A stretch of DNA of 33,586 bases from an uncultured Selenomonadaceae bacterium (GCA_937902665.1 CALELM010000022.1:1-33586), one strand, 5' to 3'. Positions 23,327 through 32,407 are shown, counted from the first letter of the stretch. Numbers and translations are program-made. Notes: generated from the letters alone by a model not told the origin.

Positions 23327-24676
23327 TTATCCCTGTTCAGCCTTTACCACCTCAGCAATCCTGTGACAGATCACATCTAATTGCTCCTGATCAGGACCTT
23401 CTGCCATAACACGAATCAGCTGCTCCGTTCCCGATGGGCGAACCAATATTCTTCCATTTTCGCCAAGCTCCGCATTTCCTTTTTCAATCGCTTCTTGAAT
23501 CGCAGGATTCTCTTCCCAGCCTTCCTTGCTTGCAACTTTGACGTTCACCAAAAGCTGCGGATATGTTGTCATCATCTCTGTAAGGCTCGATGCCTTTGCT
23601 CCGCTTCGCTTCAAGGATACCAGCACCTGCAATGCTGTGATCAAACCGTCACCTGTCGTACTGTAATCACTAAAGATAATATGCCCTGACTGTTCTCCGC
23701 CAATGCAATAGCCATTTGCCAACATATTTTCCAATACGTAGCGATCACCGACTTTAGTGACCTCAGTCCTTCCGCCAATCTTTTTAATCGCTTGATGGAA
23801 ACCGATATTTGCCATAACTGTTGTCACAACCGTATTGTCCTTCAGTGTTCCCTTTTTGATCATGTCATTGGCACACATAACCAAAATATGATCCCCATCT
23901 ATCAACTGCCCTTTTTCATCAACACAAAGACAGCGATCCGCATCACCATCATGAGCAATACCAAAATCGGCATTATTTTCAATAACTGCCTTCTGCAAGG
24001 ATTCCAAATGCGTGGAACCGCACCCATCATTGATGTTCACCCCATTGGGCAGTGCATGAATCACCTTGAGCTTCGCACCGAGACGGCGAAGCACCGTTGG
24101 CATTGCTTCATAGGCTGCACCATTTGCGCAATCCAAAACAATCTTCATGCCATCAAGGCGCTCTTCACAGGTATTGCAAACAAAATCAATATATTGATTC
24201 AAAAGATCGCTGCGATACTCAATATGACCAACCTCCTCACCGGTAGACCGAGGGAAGGTATCATTTTCTCTAATTTTTTGAACGATTTCTTCCAGCTCAT
24301 CTTCCACTGCATCAGGAAGCTTATAACCGTCCCCTCCAAAAAACTTAATTCCATTGTCTTGAAAAGGATTGTGAGAAGCAGATATCACAATGCCTGCCTT
24401 CGCTTTCATTTTTTTTGCAAGATACGCAATAGCTGGCGTTGGAATTACTCCTGCAAGCAAAGCAATACCACCAGCAGAACAAATACCTGCCGAAAGTGCA
24501 GCCTCAAACATTTGCCCAGAGATTCTCGTATCGCGCCCAATCAAGATGAGAGGCTGTTTTGCATGATCCTTCCCAAAATACAGGGTAGCTGCCCGTCCCA
24601 AGCAATAAGCCAGCTCCGGTGTCAAAGTACCGTTTGCCTCACCACGCACACCATCCGTACCAAATAATCTTGCCAT
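23327..24676 (-). CDS. glmM: phosphoglucosamine mutase
   Basis: Converts glucosamine-6-phosphate to glucosamine-1-phosphate for UDP-GlcNAc and peptidoglycan. The 449-residue protein has all landmarks: FGTDGVRG at 5-12, the phosphoserine loop SASHNP with Ser101, the metal loop DGDADR, the sugar-binding GEQSGH and the phosphate-binding RPSGTEQLIRV near the C-terminus. The Pro usually following SGTE is Gln here, a small departure. AAGGAGG precedes the ATG. It belongs to the operon that starts with cdaA-cdaR; in Firmicutes GlmM is a known direct inhibitor of CdaA, so the neighbourhood couples c-di-AMP to wall precursor synthesis. Confidence 0.97.
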   Translation of the reverse strand: MARLFGTDGVRGEANGTLTPELAYCLGRAATLYFGKDHAKQPLILIGRDTRISGQMFEAALSAGICSAGGIALLAGVIPTPAIAYLAKKMKAKAGIVISASHNPFQDNGIKFFGGDGYKLPDAVEDELEEIVQKIRENDTFPRSTGEEVGHIEYRSDLLNQYIDFVCNTCEERLDGMKIVLDCANGAAYEAMPTVLRRLGAKLKVIHALPNGVNINDGCGSTHLESLQKAVIENNADFGIAHDGDADRCLCVDEKGQLIDGDHILVMCANDMIKKGTLKDNTVVTTVMANIGFHQAIKKIGGRTEVTKVGDRYVLENMLANGYCIGGEQSGHIIFSDYSTTGDGLITALQVLVSLKRSGAKASSLTEMMTTYPQLLVNVKVASKEGWEENPAIQEAIEKGNAELGENGRILVRPSGTEQLIRVMAEGPDQEQLDVICHRIAEVVKAEQG

Positions 24677-24723
24677 TTAAATATCCTCCTTAAATTCTCT
24701 TGTTCTTCCATTCTTCTTCATTA

Positions 24724-26346
24724 TCATCTATCAGTATGCATATTTGATTCCAAAAATGCAAGTGCTGCCTTCATGCCATCAACTGCGGCACTCATAATTC
24801 CTCCCGCATATCCTGCGCCTTCTCCTATCGGATAAAGCCCTTCTATATTTTCTGACATAAAACTTTTCGGATTCCGGCAAATACGGCACGGCGCAGAGGA
24901 ACGTGTTTCTACCCCTGTCATCACAACATCATTTGCGGAAAATCCTGTGATTTTTTGCCCGAAATAAGGAATCGCACGTTCCAGTACATCCGTGACAAAC
25001 TTAGGCAGGCATCGATGCAGATCAACAGCTGACGTACCCGGCAAATAAGTTGGTGCTGTCATAAAATCAGTTGAACCAAAATGCCCTGACAAAAAATCTC
25101 CTACCGTCTGCACAGGTGCCTTATAGTCCTGCCCAGCTATCTGAAAAGCCAGTCTCTCATGTTTTTGCTGAAACCTGATGCCGGAAAGCACATCCCTTCC
25201 AAAATCCTCGGAAGATACCGTTACCAAAAGTGCGGAATTCGCAACTCCTGAATCACGTTTATAATTGCTCATTCCATTGGTCACTACGCAGCCATTTTCA
25301 GAAGCCGCCGCTACCACCTGTCCTCCCGGACACATGCAAAAGGAATACGCTCCCCTGTTCAAAAGCTTATCCTGATACGTCAGCATATAATCCGCAACTG
25401 GAAGCTTCCCTGACCCAGCATCTTCCCCATATTGTGCCGCATTGATCAATTCCTGCGGATGCTCTATTCTCACACCAATGGCAAAGGGCTTTGTCTCCAT
25501 TTTAACACCTTGCGCAAAAAGCATTTGATAAGTATCACGAGCCGAATGACCTATTCCCAAAAACACTGCACTGGACTTGATCTCTTCCTCGTCATTAACC
25601 TGCAATGCTGCTATTTTTCCATCCGAATCCATAACAATTTTTGTAAGGCAAGAGCGAAACCTGATTTCCCCGCCCAAGCGAATAATTTCATTACGGATCC
25701 ATTTTACGATCCCTCGCAGCAGATCTGTACCTATATGCGGTTTTTGCAAATACAGTATCTCCTCCGGCGCACCAGCCGCTACAAAATCTTCCAAGATTTC
25801 CCTCGTATGCACATCATTGATGCGAGTTGTCAATTTTCCATCGGAAAACGTCCCTGCACCGCCCTCTCCAAACTGCACATTGCAATTCGGATCAAGAATG
25901 CCAGTATGCCAAAAATGATTTATTTTTGTTAATCTTGTATCAACATCATCTCCACGTTCCAAAACAATAGGAGAACAGCCCGCTCTAGCGAGCGTCAACG
26001 CCGCAAACATACCAGCAGGGCCAAACCCTGCAACAACGGGGCGTTCCTCAAGCATTATGTCGGCAACCCCCGTTCCAGCTTGGCGGCCTCTGCTTTCCGG
26101 TGCAGCGGATATATTCTTATCTTTTTTCCATTTTGACAATACACGATGCTCATTTTCCTTTATTTTTACATCTAAAACGTAAACAAATCGAATAGGCGCA
26201 CCATGATATCTTCTAGCGTCTAATGCTTTACGCACAATTACCACCTCAGACACAGCCTGAGGTGGTAACAGCAATCTTTTTGCAGCTAACATATTCAAAG
26301 GCGTTTCCACATCAAAAGGAACGGAAAAATTAGAAATACGAATCAA
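24724..26346 (-). CDS. FAD-dependent dehydrogenase (COG2509-type) of unknown substrate
   Basis: A 540-residue flavoprotein. An N-terminal RNA-binding-like or alpha/beta domain (about 1-95, with PPQAVSEVVIVRKALDARR) is followed by an FAD-binding fold: GFGPAGMFAALTLARAG at 107-123, VLERGDDVDTR, the family block VQFGEGGAGTFSDGKLTTR, and the C-terminal GLYPIGEGAGYAGGIMSAA, which contacts FAD. This is the widespread uncharacterised family often annotated as NAD(FAD)-utilising dehydrogenase. The start is read as TTG at 26346 with GGAGTG upstream, giving M-I-R-I-S-N-F as in homologues; the ATG at 26382 has no ribosome site. It lies between cdaR and glmM. Reaction unknown. Confidence 0.85.
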   Translation of the reverse strand: MIRISNFSVPFDVETPLNMLAAKRLLLPPQAVSEVVIVRKALDARRYHGAPIRFVYVLDVKIKENEHRVLSKWKKDKNISAAPESRGRQAGTGVADIMLEERPVVAGFGPAGMFAALTLARAGCSPIVLERGDDVDTRLTKINHFWHTGILDPNCNVQFGEGGAGTFSDGKLTTRINDVHTREILEDFVAAGAPEEILYLQKPHIGTDLLRGIVKWIRNEIIRLGGEIRFRSCLTKIVMDSDGKIAALQVNDEEEIKSSAVFLGIGHSARDTYQMLFAQGVKMETKPFAIGVRIEHPQELINAAQYGEDAGSGKLPVADYMLTYQDKLLNRGAYSFCMCPGGQVVAAASENGCVVTNGMSNYKRDSGVANSALLVTVSSEDFGRDVLSGIRFQQKHERLAFQIAGQDYKAPVQTVGDFLSGHFGSTDFMTAPTYLPGTSAVDLHRCLPKFVTDVLERAIPYFGQKITGFSANDVVMTGVETRSSAPCRICRNPKSFMSENIEGLYPIGEGAGYAGGIMSAAVDGMKAALAFLESNMHTDR

Positions 26347-26409
26347 TTCTGCTACACTCCAATACCCTAGAAAACACAACATATTCCATCATGCAAGCGA
26401 GCCTTGCCT

Positions 26410-26428
26410 TTCATGCACAAGGCATGAA
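26410..26428. promoter_or_regulatory. stem-loop in the gap between cdaR and the FAD gene
   Basis: TTCATGC-ACAAG-GCATGAA, perfect 7-base arms, in the 145-base gap. No T-run follows on the minus strand, so a processing site or regulatory structure is as likely as a weak terminator. Confidence 0.3.
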
Positions 26429-26491
26429 CAAGGAAAAGATTTGCCGCACCATATTACTATCAAGCCAAAACAGACACAAAAGAATCCAGTA

Positions 26492-27436
26492 TCAATCAGG
26501 ATTTCCCTTTATCTTCTTTATTGCAACCTGAACATCAATTACCGAATTTGTCACAGTGACACCCTCCGGCAATGCCAGGCTTGCCTTCGTCTGAAAGCTC
26601 CCTGTTTTATCTTTCAAAGGAATCTTCCCCGTATCTACAGACTTTAATTCCTTAAGGACCTCACTGTCACCAGCAATCTCAATCTTTTCCGGTGTTACCC
26701 GTACAGATTCCACTTTATATCCAGCAGGCAGATCCTCCCCCATGACTGCATGTACAGAAACAATTTTCTTGGAAAGTCCACGTGCCAGCTGAACATTAAC
26801 TTCCGTCACCGATGGAATAACACGGACTCCCTCCACATCCTTGCCATCCGCTTTAACAGCAAAAAGCGGTACTTGAAACTTAAAATCCGTATCGTTATTC
26901 GTAAGCTCGACACAGCCAACGATTCTTGCGACAAGCGAGACTGCAGATTTAGGGCCAACAATCGTTACGTTGGGATTCGCTTGGGAAATTTGCGATATTA
27001 CCGCCCCAGAAGCAGGCAAGCCTGTAACAACAATCTCCGTTTTCATCTGCTTTTCAATAAATGGATCCATTACTATTTTTGTGCTTTCCAGCGACTTCCC
27101 TATTACTTCAAAACCAGTCGGCAGATGAAGCTGAATCGCAGCATCAAAAGTGCCTTCTGCCAGCCCTTCCAAATTCACTTGCGCCTTAAAATCATTGGAG
27201 TCTATATCTGTATAATTTGACCTCTGCGCCCGTACCTTAATCTTTAAGGCATCATCCGCCTTCGTTATTTTATAATTGTGCGGAGCATTTACCATTTCAA
27301 TCGGGATTATATATTCCTTCTCAATCGGCGGATTCTGCTCATCCATGGCAATTCCCCATAAAATAACAGCAACCACCAACGCAAGAAGCTTTGCCATAAT
27401 ATTATGCTGTACCAAAGAACGCAACCATTCTATCAT
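26492..27436 (-). CDS. cdaR: CdaA regulatory protein CdaR (YbbR repeats)
   Basis: Membrane-anchored regulator of the diadenylate cyclase CdaA. The 314-residue protein has one N-terminal membrane helix (about 13-30, IMAKLLALVVAVILWGIA) and an extracellular stretch of three to four YbbR repeats recognisable by the recurring pattern of a strand ending L-P-G/A-G-Y/F followed by V-x-P-x-x-V/I-x-I-x-G (LPTGFEVIG, ANPNVTIVGPKSAV, LPAGYKVESVRVTPEKIEIAG). The ATG overlaps the cdaA stop by 4 bases, so translation is coupled. The FAD-dehydrogenase gene follows 145 bases downstream. Confidence 0.94.
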   Translation of the reverse strand: MIEWLRSLVQHNIMAKLLALVVAVILWGIAMDEQNPPIEKEYIIPIEMVNAPHNYKITKADDALKIKVRAQRSNYTDIDSNDFKAQVNLEGLAEGTFDAAIQLHLPTGFEVIGKSLESTKIVMDPFIEKQMKTEIVVTGLPASGAVISQISQANPNVTIVGPKSAVSLVARIVGCVELTNNDTDFKFQVPLFAVKADGKDVEGVRVIPSVTEVNVQLARGLSKKIVSVHAVMGEDLPAGYKVESVRVTPEKIEIAGDSEVLKELKSVDTGKIPLKDKTGSFQTKASLALPEGVTVTNSVIDVQVAIKKIKGNPD

Positions 27437-28287
27437 TTTTTGCGCCTCCAGTTCATAATCCAGTCCTTAAAGGTAATGCTTGGCTTCTGAAAAACAGGCT
27501 GAAGAATTTCCCTCAAGCCTTCTGAATCCAAATGCCGCAGCATATGCCCGTTCTCCGTTACGGAAACAATTCCAGTTTCCTCGCTCACTACAACAATCAA
27601 CGCATCGCATTGCTCCGAAAGACCAAGTGCCGCACGATGTCTTGTCCCCAGTTCCTTCGACAGGGACAGGTTCTCCGTCAAAGGAAGCAAGCAACCTGCG
27701 GAGATCAATCGGTTTCCGCGAATCACGGCTGCCCCATCATGAAGCGGTGTATTGACAATAAATACATTCAACAAGAAATCTGCCGTAATCAGCCCTTCAA
27801 TTCGAATTCCCGTCAAACTGATATCGTCTAACCCCATGTCACGCTCTATAACAAGAAGTGCCCCTGTTTTAGTCTTCGACAGAATTTCTATTGCTTTTAC
27901 AAGCTCATTTACGACAGATTTCGCTGCTTCATTATCCAAAATGACTGACCTGCCGAAAAAACTGCCCTGCCCAATTCTCTCTAATCCTCTGCGCAATTCA
28001 GGCTGAAAAACGATAGGCAATGCCACAAACAAAAGCGTCAATGCCTTTACGAGAAGCCAAGATACCGCATGGAATTCTAAATAACGGCATGCCATAGTCA
28101 CTGCAAACAGCACAAGCAAACCTTTCACCAAGGTTATTGCGCGCGTATCCTGCAGCATTACATAAATTTTGTATAAAATAAGTGCAACAATAAAAATATC
28201 AACAACGTCAAAAAGAGTAATCGTTGACCAAACACCCTTAAAATGCACCGGAAAAAAAATATTTAGCTCTTCCAATTCTGTTAGCAT
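27433..28287 (-). CDS. cdaA: diadenylate cyclase CdaA
   Basis: Membrane-bound enzyme making cyclic di-AMP from two ATP, a second messenger for potassium/osmolyte balance and wall integrity. The 284-residue protein has three N-terminal membrane helices (about 28-46, 52-68, 76-95) and a DAC catalytic domain with the signature DGA at 184-186 (PLHDGAAVI) and RHR at 216-218 (GTRHRAALG). Start at 28287 has GAGG nine bases upstream; the GTG at 28302 would lie within that leader. It is the first gene of the operon, following the ilvE terminator at 28383-28418; I did not find a convincing promoter in the gap. Confidence 0.96.
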   Translation of the reverse strand: MLTELEELNIFFPVHFKGVWSTITLFDVVDIFIVALILYKIYVMLQDTRAITLVKGLLVLFAVTMACRYLEFHAVSWLLVKALTLLFVALPIVFQPELRRGLERIGQGSFFGRSVILDNEAAKSVVNELVKAIEILSKTKTGALLVIERDMGLDDISLTGIRIEGLITADFLLNVFIVNTPLHDGAAVIRGNRLISAGCLLPLTENLSLSKELGTRHRAALGLSEQCDALIVVVSEETGIVSVTENGHMLRHLDSEGLREILQPVFQKPSITFKDWIMNWRRKK

Positions 28288-28382
28288 GATAAAAAACCTC
28301 ACAAAATCCCATTATTTATATTCTTCTCCGTCAATAAAATGAAATCCTTGTGACTTCTAAAATTTTTTACTGCTAATTATTG

Positions 28383-28418
28383 AAAAAACTCCCTGAAACC
28401 ATGCCTGGTTTCAGGGAG
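28383..28418 (-). terminator. terminator of ilvE
   Basis: Perfect 12-base arms CTCCCTGAAACC (28389-28400) and GGTTTCAGGGAG (28407-28418), 6-base loop, then six T on the minus strand (28383-28388). It starts 8 bases after the ilvE stop. Confidence 0.92.
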
Positions 28419-28425
28419 AAAAACA

Positions 28426-29451
28426 TTACTTGATTTTATGGATCCAACCTTCCGGAGCTTCCACCATTCCCAGTTGAATGCCCGTAAGAGTCTCATACAG
28501 CTTCTGCGTAACAGGTCCCATTTTTTCCATGCCGCTAGGGAAACAAATTTCCTTGCCATGGTCAACGACCTTGCCTACCGGCGAGATAACTGCCGCTGTT
28601 CCACAAAGGCCACACTCAGCAAAATCAGAAACCTCAGAAAGCTTGACTTTTCTTTCGGTAACCTTGAGTCCCAAACGATTCTCTGCAAGATAAGCAAGAG
28701 AACGACGGGTAATCGATGGCAAAATGGAATCTGATTTTGGAATAACAACCTCATTCTCCTTTGTAACAAAGAGGAAGTTTGCTCCACCAGTTTCCTCAAC
28801 GTACGTACGTGTTGCAGAGTCAAGGAACATATTTTCATCATAACCATTCTTATGTGCTTCCACATAAGGATGAAGGCTCATCGCATAATTCAAGCCAGCC
28901 TTGATATGTCCTGTACCAAACGGAGCAGCACGGTCAAAATCACTGACACAAAGAGTGATAGGCTTCGCTCCGCCCTTGAAATACGGTCCCACCGGCGTGC
29001 AGAAAATACGGAACTGATACTCCTCTGCCGGCTTTACACCTATAACAGGCGAGGAAGCAAACATATACGGACGAAGATACAAGGAAGCTCCTGTTCCATA
29101 AGGAGGAACCCAATCCTCATTCGCTGCCACGACCATTTCTACTGCCTCAATAAACCTCTCCTTCGGGAAAGGCGGCATCTCCATGCGAACTGCCGAACCT
29201 TCCATGCGTTCCGCATTGAGATCCGGACGGAACGTAACAATACTTCCATCCTTTGTCGTGTAAGCTTTCAGGCCTTCGAAGATTTCCTGGCAATACTGCA
29301 AAATACCAGCACATTCATTCAACACGATGCTGGCATTATCAGTAAGCTCTCCATCCTCCCACTTGCCATTTTTATAATTCGCAACAAACCGCTGCGGAGT
29401 CTGACGATAACTAAAACCAATGCTTGACCAATCTAAATCAACTTTGCTCAT
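28426..29451 (-). CDS. ilvE: branched-chain amino acid aminotransferase
   Basis: PLP enzyme of fold type IV that interconverts leucine, isoleucine and valine with their keto acids. The 340-residue protein belongs to the longer class II type: VANYKNGKWEDGEL, QYCQEIFEGLKAY near 52-64, YLRPYMFAS, the PLP lysine Lys184 in GTGHIKAGLNYA, and VEETGGANFLFV. The start at 29451 has GAGAGGTG upstream; the frame out to 29541 runs through the promoter region. It is monocistronic, flanked by its own promoter and terminator. No other branched-chain genes are nearby. Confidence 0.95.
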   Translation of the reverse strand: MSKVDLDWSSIGFSYRQTPQRFVANYKNGKWEDGELTDNASIVLNECAGILQYCQEIFEGLKAYTTKDGSIVTFRPDLNAERMEGSAVRMEMPPFPKERFIEAVEMVVAANEDWVPPYGTGASLYLRPYMFASSPVIGVKPAEEYQFRIFCTPVGPYFKGGAKPITLCVSDFDRAAPFGTGHIKAGLNYAMSLHPYVEAHKNGYDENMFLDSATRTYVEETGGANFLFVTKENEVVIPKSDSILPSITRRSLAYLAENRLGLKVTERKVKLSEVSDFAECGLCGTAAVISPVGKVVDHGKEICFPSGMEKMGPVTQKLYETLTGIQLGMVEAPEGWIHKIK

Positions 29452-29485
29452 AAAAATGCACCTCTCTTGGTATTTAACGCCGAGC

Positions 29486-29498
29486 CGCCACCATGGCG
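29486..29498 (-). promoter_or_regulatory. small hairpin in the ilvE leader
   Basis: Minus-strand CGCCA-TGG-TGGCG (29486-29498) lies in the transcribed leader about 20 bases before the ribosome binding site. It is too small to be a T-box or amino-acid attenuator; it may stabilise the 5' end. Confidence 0.3.
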
Positions 29499-29518
29499 CT
29501 GGACGATACAGCAACTTT

Positions 29519-29548
29519 ATTGTATGCCTGCCATGATACAACTGTCAA
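29519..29548 (-). promoter_or_regulatory. promoter of ilvE
   Basis: Minus-strand TTGACA (29543-29548), 18-base spacer, TACAAT (29519-29524). Transcription would start near 29512, about 60 bases before the ATG. No T-box-like leader fits in this space. Confidence 0.8.
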
Positions 29549-29589
29549 GCACAGTTTAAGGATTTTGTGAATTTTTGAAACCATATTGC

Positions 29590-29616
29590 AAAAAAGTATC
29601 TCACGAAAATACTTTT
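29590..29616. terminator. terminator of acpS-nnr
   Basis: 8-base arms AAAAGTAT (29592-29599) and ATACTTTT (29609-29616) with a 9-base loop; six T follow on the minus strand. The stem includes part of the nnr stop codon (29615-29617). The GC content is low, so the stem is weak; a T-rich tract also follows on the plus strand. Confidence 0.6.
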
Positions 29617-31186
29617 ATTTTCTTTGAGCAACTTGCGTTTTCCGTAAAGCTTCCTGTGCTGCAGGAAGCATATCCAGCACATCTCCTGACAATAAACCGT
29701 TTCCAAATTTAGAATACGCCATATCTCCAGCAAGGCCGTGTAAATAGACTCCTAAAAGTGCCGCATTTTCCATACCCACTTGCTTTACTAATCCTGCAAT
29801 CGTCCCTGCCAGCACATCACCACAGCCAGCGGTTGCCATTCCTGCGTTTCCTTTTGTTGTAAAATACACGCTTCCATCCGGAAATGCCGCAATCGTACAA
29901 TCACTCTTAACTACAAAAATAGCCCGATACTCCATGGCAGCTTCCTTAGAAAAAGCCACTACGGATTCCTTTAATTCCGGAATTGGTATATCTAAAATAC
30001 CTGCCATTTCCCCAAGATGCGGTGTAAGAATTGGTATTTGCTTAAACTCCCTTAAAAGCTTCAAATGCCCACGAAACGCAAAAATCCCATCTGCATCCAG
30101 CACAACAGGCTGTACCAACGCAACAGACAGCTTTCGCACAAGCTCACATGTTTCATTCCTGCGGCCGATTCCAGGTCCTATCAATACCGTATCACTTTCT
30201 TTTGCCAAATCTCGTAACTGCTCCAATGCGCGGATTCCATTAAAGCAGCCTTCCTCTTCCTCGCAAACGCCTCGAACCATAACTTCTGGCCGTTGATTTC
30301 CCATAAATGCAAGCAAGCTTTTTGGAACAGCCAAGGTGGATATCCCAGCTCCTGCCCGCAACACTGCCGAAGAAGACAAGACAGCAGCCCCCGCCATTCC
30401 CTGAGAGCCTGCAACGGCAAAAACCTTTCCGCATGTTCCCTTATGCACATCTCTGCTTCGAGCAGGATAAAGCTTTTTTGCCAAGCTGTCATCCAGCAAG
30501 GATAGCTTCAAACGACTATCCTCCAATAACATACTGGGAATACCAATATCATCCACCTGCAAAATACCAACATGCTCAACCCCGGGATAAAGATAATGCC
30601 CCGGCTTTGGAAGCCCCAGCGCTAAAGTCATGGTTGCACAAACAGCTTCACTATTTATCCTTCCCGTGTCAGCCTCAACACCTGTCGGAATGTCAATCGC
30701 CAGCACAGGCTTCCCCGATGCATTCACTGCATGAACAATGTCCCTCACCGAATCCCTCAGCATCCCCCGAAATCCTGTGCCAATCATGCCATCCATGATT
30801 CCATCAGAAAATCTTGCTAATACGATACGAAGGTGTTCCACATCCGCATCCTCTAAAATCTGCTTAATCACAACCCCCATCCGTTCCAATATCCTGTAGT
30901 TTATCTCTGTTGCTGAAGTTCTATGTTCCAGCTCACCCACAAAATACACCTTTAGCTTGGCACCATAATTCAGCAAATGCCTTGCCGCAACCAAAGCATC
31001 CCCACCATTATTTCCAGAGCCTGCCAAAACAGTAATCTCTTTCCCATGGATTTCTTTCAAAAGAAGCTTCATGGCTTGTGCCGACTGATGGCCCGCATTT
31101 TCCATAAGCACCATCTCCGAAATCCCGTATACATCCGCAGATTCCCTGTCAATTCTTTTCATTTCCTCGCTCAAAGAAATTTTCAT
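29615..31186 (-). CDS. nnr: bifunctional NAD(P)H-hydrate repair enzyme (epimerase + dehydratase)
   Basis: Repairs hydrated NADH/NADPH: an N-terminal YjeF/NnrE epimerase domain (about 1-210, with LMENAGHQSAQAM and GSGNNGGDALVAARHLL at 56-72) is fused to a C-terminal NnrD ADP/ATP-dependent dehydratase (about 230-523, with KVFAVAGSQGMAGAAVLSS, LTPHLGEMAGILD, and NAGMATAGCGDVLAGTIAGL near 455). The 523-residue length is that of the usual bifunctional protein. The start at 31186 has GGAGGGG upstream and overlaps the acpS stop by 4 bases (ATGA). The acpS-nnr pair is a common bacterial arrangement. No damage to either domain is seen. Confidence 0.96.
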   Translation of the reverse strand: MKISLSEEMKRIDRESADVYGISEMVLMENAGHQSAQAMKLLLKEIHGKEITVLAGSGNNGGDALVAARHLLNYGAKLKVYFVGELEHRTSATEINYRILERMGVVIKQILEDADVEHLRIVLARFSDGIMDGMIGTGFRGMLRDSVRDIVHAVNASGKPVLAIDIPTGVEADTGRINSEAVCATMTLALGLPKPGHYLYPGVEHVGILQVDDIGIPSMLLEDSRLKLSLLDDSLAKKLYPARSRDVHKGTCGKVFAVAGSQGMAGAAVLSSSAVLRAGAGISTLAVPKSLLAFMGNQRPEVMVRGVCEEEEGCFNGIRALEQLRDLAKESDTVLIGPGIGRRNETCELVRKLSVALVQPVVLDADGIFAFRGHLKLLREFKQIPILTPHLGEMAGILDIPIPELKESVVAFSKEAAMEYRAIFVVKSDCTIAAFPDGSVYFTTKGNAGMATAGCGDVLAGTIAGLVKQVGMENAALLGVYLHGLAGDMAYSKFGNGLLSGDVLDMLPAAQEALRKTQVAQRK

Positions 31187-31560
31187 TCTGTCCCCTCCAT
31201 GACACATTGTGCTGTCGCATATTCTTGTGCATGACTCAAGGAAATATGTACCTTGCATATTCCCCGTTTTTCTGCCAATTCTTTGTAAAATCCATATAAA
31301 AAAACTACAGGACACCCTTTTTCATCCGGCAAAATTTCTATATCAAGCAAGCTTCCTCCAGAAAGGCCTGTCCCAAAAGCTTTCAGCACAGCTTCCTTTC
31401 CTGAAAATCTTGCAGCGAATGATGCCGCTGCCTGCGCACCTCTTCCCTCGCAATACGACCGCTCTTTTTCCGTATAAACACGTTCACGAAATTTTTCATT
31501 TTTTATTGCTTTGCGTACACGAAAGACCTCAACGATATCTGTTCCAATTCCAACAATCAT
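31183..31560 (-). CDS. acpS: holo-[acyl-carrier-protein] synthase
   Basis: Transfers 4'-phosphopantetheine from CoA to acyl carrier protein. The 125-residue protein shows the Mg2+ ligands Asp8 in GIGTDIVEV and Glu56 in RFSGKEAVLKAFGTG, and the C-terminal HISLSHAQEYATAQCV. AGGAG precedes the ATG by eight bases. It lies just downstream of the motB terminator and is translationally coupled to nnr. Its promoter is not obvious and may lie within the end of motB. Confidence 0.96.
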   Translation of the reverse strand: MIVGIGTDIVEVFRVRKAIKNEKFRERVYTEKERSYCEGRGAQAAASFAARFSGKEAVLKAFGTGLSGGSLLDIEILPDEKGCPVVFLYGFYKELAEKRGICKVHISLSHAQEYATAQCVMEGTE

Positions 31561-31578
31561 AATATGCTCCTGTCATTC

Positions 31579-31603
31579 AAAAAGCCGGCATGACTGCCGG
31601 CTT
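31579..31603 (-). terminator. terminator of motAB
   Basis: 9-base GC-rich arms AAGCCGGCA (31582-31590) and TGCCGGCTT (31595-31603), TGAC loop, then five T on the minus strand. It lies 13 bases after the motB stop and before acpS. Confidence 0.85.
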
Positions 31604-31615
31604 CTCCCATCCTTT

Positions 31616-32407
31616 TTAGCTCTTGTTGCTCGCTTCTTTTGCTTTTCGCTCTGCTTCATGCACATCAAAATGCTGGCTTCTTGCAATCAGTACCTCAACG
31701 CGACGATTTTTGCTTTTTCCTTCTACGGTAGAATTATCTGCTATTGGACGATATTCACTGTAACCAACAGCACTAAAGCGCGCAGGATTCAGCTTTGGAT
31801 TTAATGACAACAAAAATTTCATAAAATTCAAGGCACGCTGCGAGCTAAGTTCCCAGTTGGAAGGATATTGCGGCGTATTGATTGGAACATTGTCCGTATG
31901 ACCGGAAATCATGACACGCTGTGACATCGTCCCCAATAACCCCGCTACAACAGGCCCTATCTTTTGTGAATCGCCTACCAGCTCTGCAGAACCAGATGGG
32001 AACAACGCACGCTCTTTGATACGAATCATCAACCCATCATCTTGCAGCTCCGTACTCAATTCATCCTTCAAATTATTTTGGTCGATATATTCATCTAATT
32101 GCCTTTTGATAGCTTCCATCTGTTGGCTTTCCTGAATATAAGCCGCATTTCCAGCATCCTCTTCCGCAGGAATTTCTGCCATGCGGCCTTCATTCGGTCC
32201 CATCTTGTCAAAGAAAGACGGACCGCCCATGTTAAATGCCGCCGTAAATGCTTGAGCCAGCTGCGTTACCTTCGTCTCATCTGTCTGCGAAATAGCAAAC
32301 AAGCAAATGAACAGTGCCAAAAGCAAAGTCATAAGGTCAGAGTAAGGCAACAGCCAAGCCTCACTGGCTTCCTCCTCATGAGGCTTACTACGTTTCTTTT
32401 TTGCCAT
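31616..32407 (-). CDS. motB: flagellar motor stator protein MotB
   Basis: Stator subunit that anchors the ion channel to peptidoglycan. The 263-residue protein has a basic cytosolic N-terminus (MAKKKRSKPHEEE), one membrane helix (about 21-43) with the essential ion-binding Asp24 in PYSDLMTLLLALF, a periplasmic plug/linker and an OmpA-like peptidoglycan-binding domain (about 130-245: ISGHTDNVPI, NWELSSQRALNFMKFL, NRRVEVLI). GGAG precedes the ATG by about ten bases. motA ends 6 bases upstream. Whether the stator uses H+ or Na+ cannot be decided by eye. Confidence 0.96.
   Translation of the reverse strand: MAKKKRSKPHEEEASEAWLLPYSDLMTLLLALFICLFAISQTDETKVTQLAQAFTAAFNMGGPSFFDKMGPNEGRMAEIPAEEDAGNAAYIQESQQMEAIKRQLDEYIDQNNLKDELSTELQDDGLMIRIKERALFPSGSAELVGDSQKIGPVVAGLLGTMSQRVMISGHTDNVPINTPQYPSNWELSSQRALNFMKFLLSLNPKLNPARFSAVGYSEYRPIADNSTVEGKSKNRRVEVLIARSQHFDVHEAERKAKEASNKS

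Noticed and set aside
23792..24667. 291-codon plus-strand frame opposite glmM
   Set aside because: Long only because glmM has few antisense stops; its product is Cys/His/Ile-rich noise without motifs.
29452..29614. T-box or amino-acid riboswitch before ilvE
   Set aside because: The predicted leader is only about 60 bases and holds a single small hairpin; there is no T-box consensus or antiterminator.
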